DNA of 64,000 nucleotides from Aquirufa lenticrescens. Its GTDB lineage: Bacteria; Bacteroidota; Bacteroidia; Cytophagales; Spirosomataceae. The notes under the pieces were generated by a model. That model was not told where the DNA came from. It saw only the letters and a list, made by a program, of their open reading frames with translations, and did not search any database. Positions 44,973 to 54,821 of the stretch are shown here, in pieces. How positions within the stretch are numbered: the stretch's first letter is position 1; each line of letters starts with the position of its first letter. Where the stretch lies: NCBI RefSeq assembly GCF_019916085.1, contig NZ_CP049834.1, positions 1,626,501 to 1,690,500 on the forward strand. The letters are read 5' to 3'. Position numbers and translations under genes: made by a program.

Positions 44973-47106
44973 ACTTTTTAAGCTTCTCTCTAAACACCAC
45001 CTGCTTCGCCTTTGCCTCCTGAATAAACTCATTCTCCTTCACATCACCGATCACCGCATCCAGTTCTGCTGCGTTTCCGAACATTGCTAAGCGGAACGGA
45101 TCCTCGTAATCTTTTGAACGTGATCGTTCGATACCTGCCGTTAAGAAATCGGCTGTGGCGATGGCGCGATCAATCCAAGCCGGGATGTCTGACATAGCAT
45201 TTGGATTGATTTGTAATAGGCCGTTTAAGGCATTTTCGAATTTCTGCTCTGGGTATAGAGCCGCTTGTTTTTCGTAGAATTCGTGCACTTGTTTCCAACG
45301 GGTAATTTTACCTGATTTGACGTTTTCTTTCATCTCGTGGATGACGCCTGATGGAATTAATTGTCCACCAAGGTTTTCCCAAACTTGGATCGCTGTTGCG
45401 TTCTTTAATGTTGCTTGCAAAAGCGCCGATGGAGAATCTGTAGGGTGACGCTCGGAAGTGGCTAACCATTCTTTGGCCGCATGGTAATACAATAGATCGT
45501 GGAAGATTTGGTAGGCTTTATGGGCCTTCGCGATGCGCGTTCTGCGTTTCGTATTTTCGATACCGGTTGCATATATGGCTAATGGATTCGAAGCATTCGC
45601 TGGGTCGTTTAACCAGGCTTTGCCGTCTCCACCGCCTAGCGAGTCAGAAACCCATTTCTCTAATAAGTTGATTCCTTGCAAGATTTCCGAAACCGTGTCA
45701 GGTGCCAAGAAATCAAACTCGAGTAACATGTCTTTGTCTGTTCTTTGATCTCTGGCTGCGAATTTCCAGGCATTACGGGCTAGGGCATACATATTGTATT
45801 GGAACCAGTAGCCGGCGATGATCAATAATCCGCCTTCCGAGTCATCGTTTCCGATTAAGGAGAAGGGGAGTGGATTGTGGATTTCGCCGGGATAATTTCC
45901 TTTCGAAATCAGGTTAAATGAGGCGAACTTTGAGTTGTGTTTTAGGGCCACGGATAAGCCAGGCCAAAACCCACGTCCCGCCTGCAATTCCCCATCCGCT
46001 CCACGCGAATTGTGGTTCGAGCCGAGAGTAGCGCCAGCGGCCATATTGCTTTGGCCTTTGACGATCGCTGCGCACAAGAACGAGTTATTGTGGTGTTGTT
46101 CGTGGGCCGGGAAAATGAGGGCATTTAAAACTTCACAACAAGAGATAGTCGAGTTACTTCCTAAGAAGGAGTTGATCAAACGCGCGCCATATTTCAGTTG
46201 CGAGTGTGCCGCTAAAATAAAACGAACCGCTTTTACGCCGTAGAAAATGCGGCAGCCTTCGTGGATGATACCGTTCACGATTTCGCAGCCTTCGCCTATT
46301 TGGGTGGAGGCCTCGGCGTTCGAGATGATCGTTAAGTTCTTTAATTTATTCGCGCCTTTGATATAGGTATCGGTACCCATGTTGACGTCTTTAATGATGC
46401 CCGTATTTTTGATGACGGTGCGGTCGCCGATTTGGCCATAGAATCCGCGTTTAGACGAGAACTCTTGGATGGTCATTTCTTTGTACTTCGCTTGTAATAA
46501 AGTGTCATCACGGTCTTGGGTCCATAAGAATGCATCGGCCGGTTTCATTCCCACGAATGGAATGACCTTGCGGCCGCCATTTTCGTTGCCTAATTCCATC
46601 CAAATTCGGATGCGCTCTTCTTCGCCTTTCTTTACAATACCATTACCAAATTTCGCCGTCGCCGTCGTAGCTAATTCGTTCACTTGGAGGATCATTACTT
46701 CGTTTCCGATTTGGTAATGAGACAATAAGTTCACGCGATCAATGGCTACGTTATCGCCAAAATCACAGGAAATCAAAGTGCTATTATAAAGCCCCACCGG
46801 CATACGCAGGTTTTTGAATTCTAAGTAGCAACTTTCTAAAATACCGATGCGGTTTATTCCAAAAAAGCGGCAATTCTTCACCAAGTACGGATTAAATCCC
46901 TCTTTCACCCACACATCTTTCCAGTTCTCTGCCTCGTTCAGGTTCGCTTCCAGAATACTGATTTCACGCGGTGCTAAAGGACGATAAGCCCCTAAGTCGA
47001 TGTTGGAGTTGCGGTGGTCGAATTCGCTTTGGCCCTCTTCTAAGAAAGCGGGTGTTACGAAATCGAATCCTAGTTTTGAAAGTGGTTTTTTATCAATTCT
47101 ATTCAT
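44956..47106 (-). CDS. DUF4954 family protein with left-handed beta-helix
   Basis: A 716-residue protein that fits DUF4954 as I recall it. The middle (about 80-400) has hexapeptide-like repeats (IGDRTVIKN, MGTDTYIKGANKLKNL, IGEGCEIVNGIIHEGC), as in left-handed beta-helix acyl- or nucleotidyl-transferases, and a His-rich stretch HEQHHNNS followed by GSNHNSRGADGEL. The C-terminal third is helical. Sugar-nucleotide or acyl transfer is a guess from the fold. It overlaps the VOC gene by 4 bases. The last codons and stop come from a heptamer-repeat array. Confidence 0.75.
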   Translation of the reverse strand: MNRIDKKPLSKLGFDFVTPAFLEEGQSEFDHRNSNIDLGAYRPLAPREISILEANLNEAENWKDVWVKEGFNPYLVKNCRFFGINRIGILESCYLEFKNLRMPVGLYNSTLISCDFGDNVAIDRVNLLSHYQIGNEVMILQVNELATTATAKFGNGIVKKGEEERIRIWMELGNENGGRKVIPFVGMKPADAFLWTQDRDDTLLQAKYKEMTIQEFSSKRGFYGQIGDRTVIKNTGIIKDVNMGTDTYIKGANKLKNLTIISNAEASTQIGEGCEIVNGIIHEGCRIFYGVKAVRFILAAHSQLKYGARLINSFLGSNSTISCCEVLNALIFPAHEQHHNNSFLCAAIVKGQSNMAAGATLGSNHNSRGADGELQAGRGFWPGLSVALKHNSKFASFNLISKGNYPGEIHNPLPFSLIGNDDSEGGLLIIAGYWFQYNMYALARNAWKFAARDQRTDKDMLLEFDFLAPDTVSEILQGINLLEKWVSDSLGGGDGKAWLNDPANASNPLAIYATGIENTKRRTRIAKAHKAYQIFHDLLYYHAAKEWLATSERHPTDSPSALLQATLKNATAIQVWENLGGQLIPSGVIHEMKENVKSGKITRWKQVHEFYEKQAALYPEQKFENALNGLLQINPNAMSDIPAWIDRAIATADFLTAGIERSRSKDYEDPFRLAMFGNAAELDAVIGDVKENEFIQEAKAKQVVFREKLKKLDKRV

Positions 47107-47498
47107 ATTTCATAAAATTCAAGAGGCAAATCATCCGGGTCCGCGATAAAGGTAAATCGCTTCCCAGTGAACTCATCGATGCGAATGGGCTCCGATGTGA
47201 TGCCTTTTTTGGTTAATTCCTGCACCGTCAAGTCCAGGTTATTTACTTGAAATGCCAAATGCCGCAAACCACAACTTTCCGGCCTCGATGGGCGAGCTGG
47301 CGGGTTAGGGAAAGAGAACAATTCAATCACATAGTGATCGTTCAGTGCTAAATCCAATTTATACGAATCGCGCTCCGCACGGTACACTTCTCGGATGATT
47401 TCAAGTCCTAAATCCCTCGTGTAAAAGGCCTTAGAACGCGCATAATCCGAGCAGATGATGGCAATGTGGTGGACGCTATGTAATCCTAATGAGCTCAT
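47103..47498 (-). CDS. VOC family protein (glyoxalase I-like, YaeR/GloA2 type)
   Basis: A 131-residue metal-binding protein of the vicinal-oxygen-chelate superfamily. VHHIAIICSDYARSKAFYTRDLGLEI, HYVIELFSFPNPP, CGLRHLAFQV and FIADPDDLPLEFYE carry the expected metal ligands (His near residue 11, Glu in IELF, His in LRHLAF, final Glu). Resembles the YaeR group of unknown substrate. Overlaps its neighbours by 4 bases on both sides, so it is translated within the GH130-VOC-DUF4954 unit. Confidence 0.88.
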   Translation of the reverse strand: MSSLGLHSVHHIAIICSDYARSKAFYTRDLGLEIIREVYRAERDSYKLDLALNDHYVIELFSFPNPPARPSRPESCGLRHLAFQVNNLDLTVQELTKKGITSEPIRIDEFTGKRFTFIADPDDLPLEFYEI

Positions 47499-48550
47499 TT
47501 TTTGATAGAAACAGCGATTTTAGAGTCTGCGGTTCCATAATACAGGAACCATTTTCCTTTAAATGGCACTAGGCCTTCTACGAAACATACTTCGTTTACC
47601 TCACCCACTTTTTCATAAGGCTGGTTTGGCCAAATAAAGGGTTCATTCGTTCTCGCAATCACCTTGTATGGTTTCAGTGCATCGAACAAGACTTGTCCGG
47701 CTGCATAGGTAAATTTAGGAAAACGCGACTCGTTATAATTCGCTGCGTTTGAGCTATTGTAGATTAATACAATTCCTTCTTTCCGAAGCAGCGCATACGG
47801 CCCTGGCTCTACTAAACGGCTGTCAAAATAACCCGCGCGCGGTTTTAATACGGATAAACGAACATTCGTTTCTGCATTTTCTAGGATGTCCCAATGACGT
47901 AAGTCTTTCGAAGTCGCTAGGAATAAATCGGTGTCCCCAAAATACATGTAATAGAGTCCATCGATCTTTTTGGCTACGATTTTTGTACCGTTTTGAACCG
48001 AAACAAGAGCTCCTGATTTAGACCAAGTGTTTAGGTATTTTTCAGACGTAAAAAGAGGTCCTATTTTCTCCCAAGTTTGTAAATCTTTTGAAAACGCGCC
48101 GCAAAGTCGTGCGTATTTGCCGTCATAAGAAGTGTAGGTCAAAAAATACCCTCCGTCTTCTGTTTCTACGATTCGAGGGTCCTCGATTCCGCCTGGCCAT
48201 TCAAAACTACGGAAGGCATCATTAGATGGAAATAAGATAGGTTCAGGATTCTTTTTGAAATGAATACCATCTGCGCTGGTGGCTAAACCGATGCGGGAAG
48301 TACCTACAGAATCTTGTGCGCGGTAAAATAAGTGAACGAGGCCATCTCGAACGAGGGCCGTGGGATTTAAGACATTTTTGTTTTCCCAACCTACTTTTTT
48401 TCCGGTGATGGGATCGAGGAAACGCGCCTCAAGGGAAGGAGAAAGAATCGGATTTTCTGCGTCAGCCTTTTTAAAGCCATTCAGCTGCCAGTTTTGTGCG
48501 TTGCTTGTTAATGACAAACATAAAAGCACCCAACTTAAGATTCGTTTCAT
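47495..48550 (-). CDS. Glycoside hydrolase/phosphorylase family 130 protein, exported
   Basis: A 351-residue five-bladed-propeller enzyme. Signal peptide MKRILSWVLLCLSLTSNAQ directs it out of the cytoplasm. GH130 landmarks are ENPILSPS, WENKNVLNPTALVRDG, HLFYRAQD, GGIEDPRIVE with the catalytic Asp124, and LVEPGPYAL. GH130 members act on beta-mannosides, many by phosphorolysis; a periplasmic site argues for hydrolysis instead because free phosphate transfer is less useful there, which is inference. It leads the overlapping GH130-VOC-DUF4954 run. Confidence 0.85.
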   Translation of the reverse strand: MKRILSWVLLCLSLTSNAQNWQLNGFKKADAENPILSPSLEARFLDPITGKKVGWENKNVLNPTALVRDGLVHLFYRAQDSVGTSRIGLATSADGIHFKKNPEPILFPSNDAFRSFEWPGGIEDPRIVETEDGGYFLTYTSYDGKYARLCGAFSKDLQTWEKIGPLFTSEKYLNTWSKSGALVSVQNGTKIVAKKIDGLYYMYFGDTDLFLATSKDLRHWDILENAETNVRLSVLKPRAGYFDSRLVEPGPYALLRKEGIVLIYNSSNAANYNESRFPKFTYAAGQVLFDALKPYKVIARTNEPFIWPNQPYEKVGEVNEVCFVEGLVPFKGKWFLYYGTADSKIAVSIKK

Positions 48551-48625
48551 TTTCGACTCGATTTAGACATCTAAATTACGAAAAAAGAACGAAAGCTACC
48601 GGTAATATAGTACAAGAAAGGAGAC

Positions 48626-49294
48626 TTAGTCTTTGAAGATTTTGTCTTCGATTCCTTGGTTGATGACGTAGTTAGTTAATGACAGGCGAATTTGGCCTGT
48701 TTTGCGCGTATTTACCGGTGCGACCGCGGTGCGGTTGATGTCGACTACGACGCCTTTCGGAATCTTGAATTTTTTCACGTCGACCGTGATATTCAATTCG
48801 GAAGGTAGGCCAAAAGCTTTTTCAGACCCATACACATAGGTGGAAAGGACGGTTCCGTTGCTGCGGGAGGTGATTTGGGATTTTAAGATCAGATCTAGCG
48901 TAGGGTCGACCCAGATTTTAGCTAACACAATTTCACCGGAATCGTCCGTGGGAAGCAAGGTAATCGACTCTGTTTTTACACCATCAATAACCTCGAAACC
49001 AGTGAATAAAGCATTGTAAGCCGCTTTGTTCTTTAGTAGGGCAGTTAAGTCGGTGAACCCTTTTTTGGGCAAAATCGCAATTCCTTTTGTCATCATCCGA
49101 AATTTTTCCGGCTGCTTGAAATAGATAGTCGCCTTAGCAGGCATAATTCTGACCAAAGGAATATCGGATTTAATCTGTGCATCGACTTTGTAATCGCGCA
49201 CCTTGTTCATTCGCGCTAACACCTGCACCACCGTCTTATTCGCATCTTGGGCAAAAAGGGAGAAGGAAAGAAATAGGAAAAATAAGCGAATCAT
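48626..49294 (-). CDS. LolA-like outer-membrane lipoprotein-sorting protein
   Basis: A 222-residue protein with signal peptide MIRLFFLFLSFSLFAQ and an open beta-barrel pattern of the LolA/LolB type: VVQVLARMNKVRDYKVDAQIK, MPAKATIYFKQPEKFRMM, a long strand pair around IWVDPTLDLILKSQI. LolA carries lipoproteins or lipids across the periplasm. It overlaps the permease gene by 4 bases and ends an operon of ABC ATPase, permease and carrier, which suggests a lipid or lipoprotein route not of the LolCDE form. Family call moderate. Confidence 0.72.
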   Translation of the reverse strand: MIRLFFLFLSFSLFAQDANKTVVQVLARMNKVRDYKVDAQIKSDIPLVRIMPAKATIYFKQPEKFRMMTKGIAILPKKGFTDLTALLKNKAAYNALFTGFEVIDGVKTESITLLPTDDSGEIVLAKIWVDPTLDLILKSQITSRSNGTVLSTYVYGSEKAFGLPSELNITVDVKKFKIPKGVVVDINRTAVAPVNTRKTGQIRLSLTNYVINQGIEDKIFKD

Positions 49295-50136
49295 GATTGA
49301 ATGTCTTTGCGGTGAAAAGTATATAACGAAACGGAAATTAACACCACATTATGGGCAACTAAAACGGCCACGGATCTCCAAATGGCCGAAAGCGGCAATG
49401 GATCCTCAAAGAATGAGCGCCAAGCTGCCATGTGAGTGGTAAATAAGTACGGTTTAATCGGATCAAAAACGCGTACGTCCAAGGTCCCGATAATCGTAAA
49501 CAACAAGATAACAGACATCGTCGCCACAATAGGGCCGATGGAATTGTCCGTAAAACAAGACAAACAAATGGACAAAGAACTCACCGTAAATAGCGCTAAA
49601 AACGCCACCGCAAACCCGCCCAAATAACGCCAATTCACATCTGCTTCCTGCAAAATCACTAATCCATCTGAATTCAACACCATCATATCCCCCGTTCCGA
49701 AAAGTAATTTCCCTACCACCACTGACATCACACCCATCCATAAAATAACGATTAAGGTATAAATGCCTCCCGCAATAAACTTCGATAAAAGTAATTGAAC
49801 GCGCGAAATTGGCTTAGTCGCTAACATACGAATGGTTCCCATAGCCGCCTCTCCAGAAACTAAATCGCCGGTTACTAAGGCGACTAGGAGCGGAATTTGA
49901 ACTAATAACATCTGTAAAATGATGAAAGCAACCAGATTTCCATTCAACACATTGCCTTCAAAGGTCAACGTTTGCTCAAAGGAAGAGGTCACAAAGGAAA
50001 TGATCGACATTCCATCTGCTTTCAAAGCGAATTGGATGACGCCCACTAAAACGGTGATAGCAGCAAGGCCCAAATAGGATCGGGGCTTCAGTGCAATCTT
50101 AATTATTTCGTTATATATGCTGTTAATTAAGATCAT
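49291..50136 (-). CDS. ABC-2 type transporter permease
   Basis: A 281-residue membrane protein with about six helices, including the typical ABC-2 stretch LVTGDLVSGEAAMGTIRMLATKPISRVQLLLSKF, which precedes the second helix in exporters of this type. Pairs with the ATPase at 50133 and overlaps it and the LolA-like gene by 4 bases each. Substrate unknown. Confidence 0.88.
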   Translation of the reverse strand: MILINSIYNEIIKIALKPRSYLGLAAITVLVGVIQFALKADGMSIISFVTSSFEQTLTFEGNVLNGNLVAFIILQMLLVQIPLLVALVTGDLVSGEAAMGTIRMLATKPISRVQLLLSKFIAGGIYTLIVILWMGVMSVVVGKLLFGTGDMMVLNSDGLVILQEADVNWRYLGGFAVAFLALFTVSSLSICLSCFTDNSIGPIVATMSVILLFTIIGTLDVRVFDPIKPYLFTTHMAAWRSFFEDPLPLSAIWRSVAVLVAHNVVLISVSLYTFHRKDIQS

Positions 50137-51044
50137 TGATTGACGATTTTAATGAAATAATCCTCCAGCGTGCGTTTCGCTTCTAGGGAAAAAATCTCGA
50201 TATTATTTTCCACTAATAATTTTGTGAGTACCGGAATTTCCGACTTCTCGATAGGAAATTGTACCGATGAATCACCTACATTATCCCAAATCAGCGATGG
50301 TTTCCATGCAAGAAGTATATTTTTTACCTCTGGTAGTGGACTCGCCTCTAAACGCAAAATCAGGTTTTCGCCATTCATTAAATCACTCACATTTCCCTCG
50401 ACGATGGATCTACCCTTGTTTATGATGACCATGCGATTACATATCAGTTCGATTTCTGCCAAATTATGGGAAGACAATAACACGGTTTTGTTTTGTTCGT
50501 TTTTCAAACGCAAAATCAAGTTCCGGATGTCAATAATTCCTTGCGGGTCTAAACCCGTCGTGGGTTCATCTAGAATAATGAGGTCAGGGTTGTGTAATAG
50601 GGTTTGGGCGATACCTAAACGTTGTTTCATCCCGTGGGAAAAGCCGGCAAATTTATCGCGCTCTCGGCCGCCTAAACCCACAAAATCCAACATCTTGTAG
50701 ATTTCTTGTTTAGTGGAGGGCTTTCCGGAGATGCGGGAGAATATTTCTAAATTTCTGTAAGCGGATAAATATTTGTAGAAATCTGGTTTTTCGATAATAC
50801 TTCCAATACGGCCCAAAATGGATTCCCGGTGGGTGGTAATGGATTCGCCAAAAATTTCTACCGTCCCGCTGTCCGGTTTAATCAACGAATTCAAGCAACG
50901 AATACTAGTACTTTTTCCGGCGCCGTTCGGTCCTAAAAAGCCAAACACATCGCCTTTGTATACAGAAAAACTGACGTCTGAGACAGCTTGGAACGATCCA
51001 AATTTTTTCGAAAGGTGGCGGACCTCAATAATTTTTTCAGGCAT
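50133..51044 (-). CDS. ABC transporter ATP-binding protein
   Basis: A 303-residue ATPase with Walker A GPNGAGKST (residues 38-46), signature FSHGMKQRLGIAQ and Walker B LIILDEPTTGLDPQG. The C-terminal 80 residues are an extension often seen in ABC-2 exporters. It leads the ATPase-permease-LolA-like operon. Confidence 0.93.
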   Translation of the reverse strand: MPEKIIEVRHLSKKFGSFQAVSDVSFSVYKGDVFGFLGPNGAGKSTSIRCLNSLIKPDSGTVEIFGESITTHRESILGRIGSIIEKPDFYKYLSAYRNLEIFSRISGKPSTKQEIYKMLDFVGLGGRERDKFAGFSHGMKQRLGIAQTLLHNPDLIILDEPTTGLDPQGIIDIRNLILRLKNEQNKTVLLSSHNLAEIELICNRMVIINKGRSIVEGNVSDLMNGENLILRLEASPLPEVKNILLAWKPSLIWDNVGDSSVQFPIEKSEIPVLTKLLVENNIEIFSLEAKRTLEDYFIKIVNQ

Positions 51045-51076
51045 ATCTTGCTAACACCCAAATGCCGAAAAAGGTT

Positions 51077-51397
51077 TTATTTTTTAATTAAAGAGTGTGA
51101 GGTGCGTATGAATTCCAATACTTTATTCTGTGGTAAATAGCGATTTAAGTACATCGTGTTCCAATGCTTCTTATTCATGTGAAAACCCGGGAAGACAGAA
51201 TCAGGGAATTCCTCTCTTTGTACCAAAATATCCTCGGGAACTGCCTTGTAATTAATCGTGGTAGGGGATGAAACTAAGTCCAATAATAAAAACATTTTCC
51301 CTTTCGTCTTAAAAACCAAGTGGTTAGGTCCAAAAGGCTGGCATTCCTCCGAATCCGGAAGATTTAAGGCAAAATCGCGAAGATCTAAAATGTCCAT
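51077..51397 (-). CDS. MmcQ/YjbR family protein
   Basis: A 106-residue small protein of the MmcQ/YjbR family, whose fold resembles a double-wing DNA-binding domain. LRDFALNLPDSEECQPFGPNHLVFKTKGKMFLLLDL and HMNKKHWNTMYLN are typical. Function in the family is not established. It lies 32 bases upstream of the ABC ATPase gene on the same strand and may share its transcript. Confidence 0.88.
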   Translation of the reverse strand: MDILDLRDFALNLPDSEECQPFGPNHLVFKTKGKMFLLLDLVSSPTTINYKAVPEDILVQREEFPDSVFPGFHMNKKHWNTMYLNRYLPQNKVLEFIRTSHSLIKK

Positions 51398-51546
51398 AGT
51401 GTTACCGAATAATAAATTTTCAAAAAAATATCAAAATAATTATATAATACTGTGTAGTAGTGTGAAAAATAATTTTTAAATTTTCGCATTACAAGTTAAT
51501 AATTGCCTGGCTCTTATTGGCTTATCACTCAAACCTTTTATTAATT
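51398..51546. other. AT-rich divergent gap before susC
   Basis: 149 bases between the MmcQ/YjbR and SusC-like genes, very AT-rich in the first half. I see no clear -33/-7 pair for SusC and no operator-like repeat. Confidence 0.4.
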
Positions 51547-54500
51547 ATGAAAAACAATTTCTACGTAAGCAGAGTGGTCTTTCTACTAGCCTTGATGCTC
51601 ACCTTATCCTGGGTGGCATTTGGTCAAGACCGAAAAGTTGCGGGAACTGTCTCAGACGCCAAGGGCGGGGGTATTCCTGGAGTTTCTGTGGTGATTAAAG
51701 GTACAACTACCGGTACCACTACGGATGTCAATGGTGCATTTAACCTGAATGTGAAAGGCAATGCAGATTTAGTCATTTCTTCTGTGGGCTACAAAACAGT
51801 GAATGTTTCTCTAGGAAACCGGAGTTCATTAGCGATTACCCTTGAAGATGATGTTAGCCAATTAAACGAAGTTATCGTCACCGGTTATGCGTCTCAACGT
51901 AAAAAAGATATTACGGGAGCGGTAACAGTGGTAGGTGCGAAAGAATTGACGGCGGTTCCATCTGCTTCATTAACTCAAATGTTACAAGGTCGTGCGGCCG
52001 GTGTGACGGTAGGTAATGATAACTCCCCTGGTGGAGGAACGATGGTTCGTATCCGTGGTTTTGGTTCAATTAACAATAACTCACCCCTTTATGTGATTGA
52101 TGGTGTGCCTACTCAAGGTACCTTGAATCAGATTAACCCAAGTGACATCGAGTCGATGCAGGTATTGAAAGATGCGTCTGCAGCGTCTATTTACGGTGCG
52201 CGTGCTGCGAACGGGGTTGTGATCATCACGACAAAGCGTGGTGGCGAAGGCGAACCTAAGATCAATTTTGATATGTATACGGGTGTTCAAGATATAGGTA
52301 AGACCTTAGATCTTTTGAATACGAAAGAATTAGGTCAATACTACTACGAATCTGAAATCGGTGCGGGTAAGACTCCTGGAACCTCTCCTTCAGCTCAATA
52401 TCGTTTTGGTGCGGATGGTTCACAAACGATTGCGGATTATATCTATCCAAACGTCTATGGCGAACTACCTTCTAATTATACGTATACGAATGATATCGCA
52501 GACCCTGCTTTAGGTAAAACTGCTTTCAATATCACGAAAGCGAATAAGGCGGGGACGGATTGGCAACGGGAGATTTTTGGACCAGCTAAAATCTCTAACT
52601 TCCAATTAGGGGCTACGGGTGGATCTAAATATGGGAAATATGCGATCTCAGGTAGCTATTTTGATCAAGAAGGTATTTTGAAATATACAGGTTATAAGCG
52701 TTACTCTGTTCGTGCAAATACCGAATTCAAGAAAGGTAAATTAACTTTTGGGGAAAACTTTACAGTTTCTTATGATGAAAGAATCGGTGTGCCATCAGGT
52801 AATAACAACGAATCTAATCCCATCATGTTTGCGATTCGTATTCAACCGATCATTCCCGTATTTGATATCACAGGAGGTCCTAAGGGCTTAGGTGGTACTA
52901 ATACATCAGACTTGAACGGTTTTGCAGGTTCGCGTGGTTCTAACTTAGGTAATGCGCCTAACCCCTTAGCACGTCAATGGAGAGAGAAAGATAATCCAGT
53001 TAGAGCCTCTCATATCTTCGGTAACGTGTTTGCAGAAGTGGAGGTGATTAAAGATTTGAAAGCGCGTACTAGTTTAGGTTTTGAATATAATAACTTCAAT
53101 CAGTCAGCCTATTTAAACCGTGACATCGAAGCGGCAGAACCTCGTTCATCGAACTCATTAACGGTGTCTAACTCATACGATCGGGCAATCACTTGGTACA
53201 ATACCTTGAACTATAACAAGACATTGGGAGATCACACAGTGAACGTGTTAGTCGGTACGGAATCTGTTTCTACCTATGGTTTTGGTTTCAACGCCGCTCG
53301 TTCTAACTTCGCTTTTGATGATCCGTCTTATCGTTATTTAAATAATGGTTCAGCGGCAGGTCTTTCGAATGCAGGTTCAGGTGCGACGATCACTGCCTTA
53401 TTCTCGCAATTTGGTAAAGTGAACTATGCATACAAGGACTTCTTATTAGCTGACTTCACGATTCGCCGTGATGGTTCATCTCGTTTCTCTTCAGCTTATC
53501 GTTATGGTATTTTCCCAGCGTTCTCTGTAGGAGCTCGCTTAACGGAATTAGCCTTTATGAAAGACTTGACGTTTATCAATGATTTGAAAGTACGTGGAGG
53601 ATGGGGTAAAACGGGTAACCAATTAATCCCGAACGTTTACAATGCCTATACGTTGTTTACACCAGATCCGAACAATAACGCGTATGATATCACGGGTTCA
53701 GGTAACTCGATTGCGTCAGGTTTTGATATTTCTCAATTTGGTAACTCAGTAGGTCGTTGGGAAACAAATACATCTACAAACGTTGGTTTTGACGGGGTAT
53801 TCTTGAATAGTAAATTAGATGTGACTTTTGACTGGTATACTCGTACAACATCAGATATGTTAACGCAGGTGCCTATTCCTAAAACAGCTGGTTCTGCAAC
53901 GATTCCCTATGTGAATATCGGTGAAGTAAATAACACGGGTATTGACATTAACGTGACGTACCGTGATCGAATTGGTGATTTCCGATACAGCGTTTCAGCA
54001 ATGTATTCACAATACAAAAACAACGTGGTTAAGTTAAATGATGACCCGAATGCGACTGTATTTGGATTCTCTACACGTCTTCCAGCTATTTCAGTGACGA
54101 AGGCTGGTTTACCAATTGCTAGTTTCTATGGTTACATTGTAGATGGTGTAATTAAGGATGATGCAGAGGCGGCTTCTGCACCTAAATTTGGTACGTATAC
54201 TCGTGCGGGTGTATTTAAATTCCGTGACGTAAATGGTGACGGTGTGATTACAGCCGCTGATAAAACAATTATCGGTAATCCTCACCCTGATTTCTCTTAT
54301 GGTTTAAATGTAACTTTAGGGTACAAAAACTGGGAATTAACGGCGTTCGCTCAAGGAGTTCAAGGAAACGAATTGTTTAACTATTTAAAATACTGGACAG
54401 ACTTCAATACGTTCCAAGGTAACCGCTCTAAAGATATGTTATACAACTCTTGGAAGAAGCAAGGAGACGTGGCTTTATTACCTCGCTTGAACTCTCAAGA

Positions 54501-54798
54501 CGGTACGTCACAACAAATCTCCTCTTATTTCGTAGAAGATGGATCGTATATGCGTATCAAGAATATTCAGTTAACGTATACTGTACCTAAGAATTTATTG
54601 AGCAAGATTAAGTTAAGCAGCGTACAGGTTTATGTACAAGGCCAAAACTTATTTACCTTCACTAAATACAAAGGTTTAGATCCTGATATCAACTTGAGAA
54701 CTTCTGGAAATGATAATCAAGATATTCACATGGGTATCGATGAAGGTGCATTCCCTGTAGCTAAATCATATAATGTAGGTCTAAGAGTTGGATTTTAA
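51547..54798 (+). CDS. SusC/RagA family TonB-linked outer-membrane protein
   Basis: A 1083-residue outer-membrane transporter. After a signal peptide (about 1-27, ending AFGQ) comes the carboxypeptidase-like regulatory domain (VAGTVSDAKGGGIPGVSVVIKG), the plug with LNEVIVTGYASQRKKDITGAV and GSINNNSPLYVIDGVP, and a large barrel ending KSYNVGLRVGF. It pairs with the SusD gene 23 bases downstream to import oligosaccharides or peptides. The substrate is not visible; two GH13 enzymes further along suggest alpha-glucan. I start at ATG 51547 for the signal peptide. Confidence 0.95.
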   Translation: MKNNFYVSRVVFLLALMLTLSWVAFGQDRKVAGTVSDAKGGGIPGVSVVIKGTTTGTTTDVNGAFNLNVKGNADLVISSVGYKTVNVSLGNRSSLAITLEDDVSQLNEVIVTGYASQRKKDITGAVTVVGAKELTAVPSASLTQMLQGRAAGVTVGNDNSPGGGTMVRIRGFGSINNNSPLYVIDGVPTQGTLNQINPSDIESMQVLKDASAASIYGARAANGVVIITTKRGGEGEPKINFDMYTGVQDIGKTLDLLNTKELGQYYYESEIGAGKTPGTSPSAQYRFGADGSQTIADYIYPNVYGELPSNYTYTNDIADPALGKTAFNITKANKAGTDWQREIFGPAKISNFQLGATGGSKYGKYAISGSYFDQEGILKYTGYKRYSVRANTEFKKGKLTFGENFTVSYDERIGVPSGNNNESNPIMFAIRIQPIIPVFDITGGPKGLGGTNTSDLNGFAGSRGSNLGNAPNPLARQWREKDNPVRASHIFGNVFAEVEVIKDLKARTSLGFEYNNFNQSAYLNRDIEAAEPRSSNSLTVSNSYDRAITWYNTLNYNKTLGDHTVNVLVGTESVSTYGFGFNAARSNFAFDDPSYRYLNNGSAAGLSNAGSGATITALFSQFGKVNYAYKDFLLADFTIRRDGSSRFSSAYRYGIFPAFSVGARLTELAFMKDLTFINDLKVRGGWGKTGNQLIPNVYNAYTLFTPDPNNNAYDITGSGNSIASGFDISQFGNSVGRWETNTSTNVGFDGVFLNSKLDVTFDWYTRTTSDMLTQVPIPKTAGSATIPYVNIGEVNNTGIDINVTYRDRIGDFRYSVSAMYSQYKNNVVKLNDDPNATVFGFSTRLPAISVTKAGLPIASFYGYIVDGVIKDDAEAASAPKFGTYTRAGVFKFRDVNGDGVITAADKTIIGNPHPDFSYGLNVTLGYKNWELTAFAQGVQGNELFNYLKYWTDFNTFQGNRSKDMLYNSWKKQGDVALLPRLNSQDGTSQQISSYFVEDGSYMRIKNIQLTYTVPKNLLSKIKLSSVQVYVQGQNLFTFTKYKGLDPDINLRTSGNDNQDIHMGIDEGAFPVAKSYNVGLRVGF

Positions 54799-54821
54799 TT
54801 AGAACAAATCAGATAGAAAAA

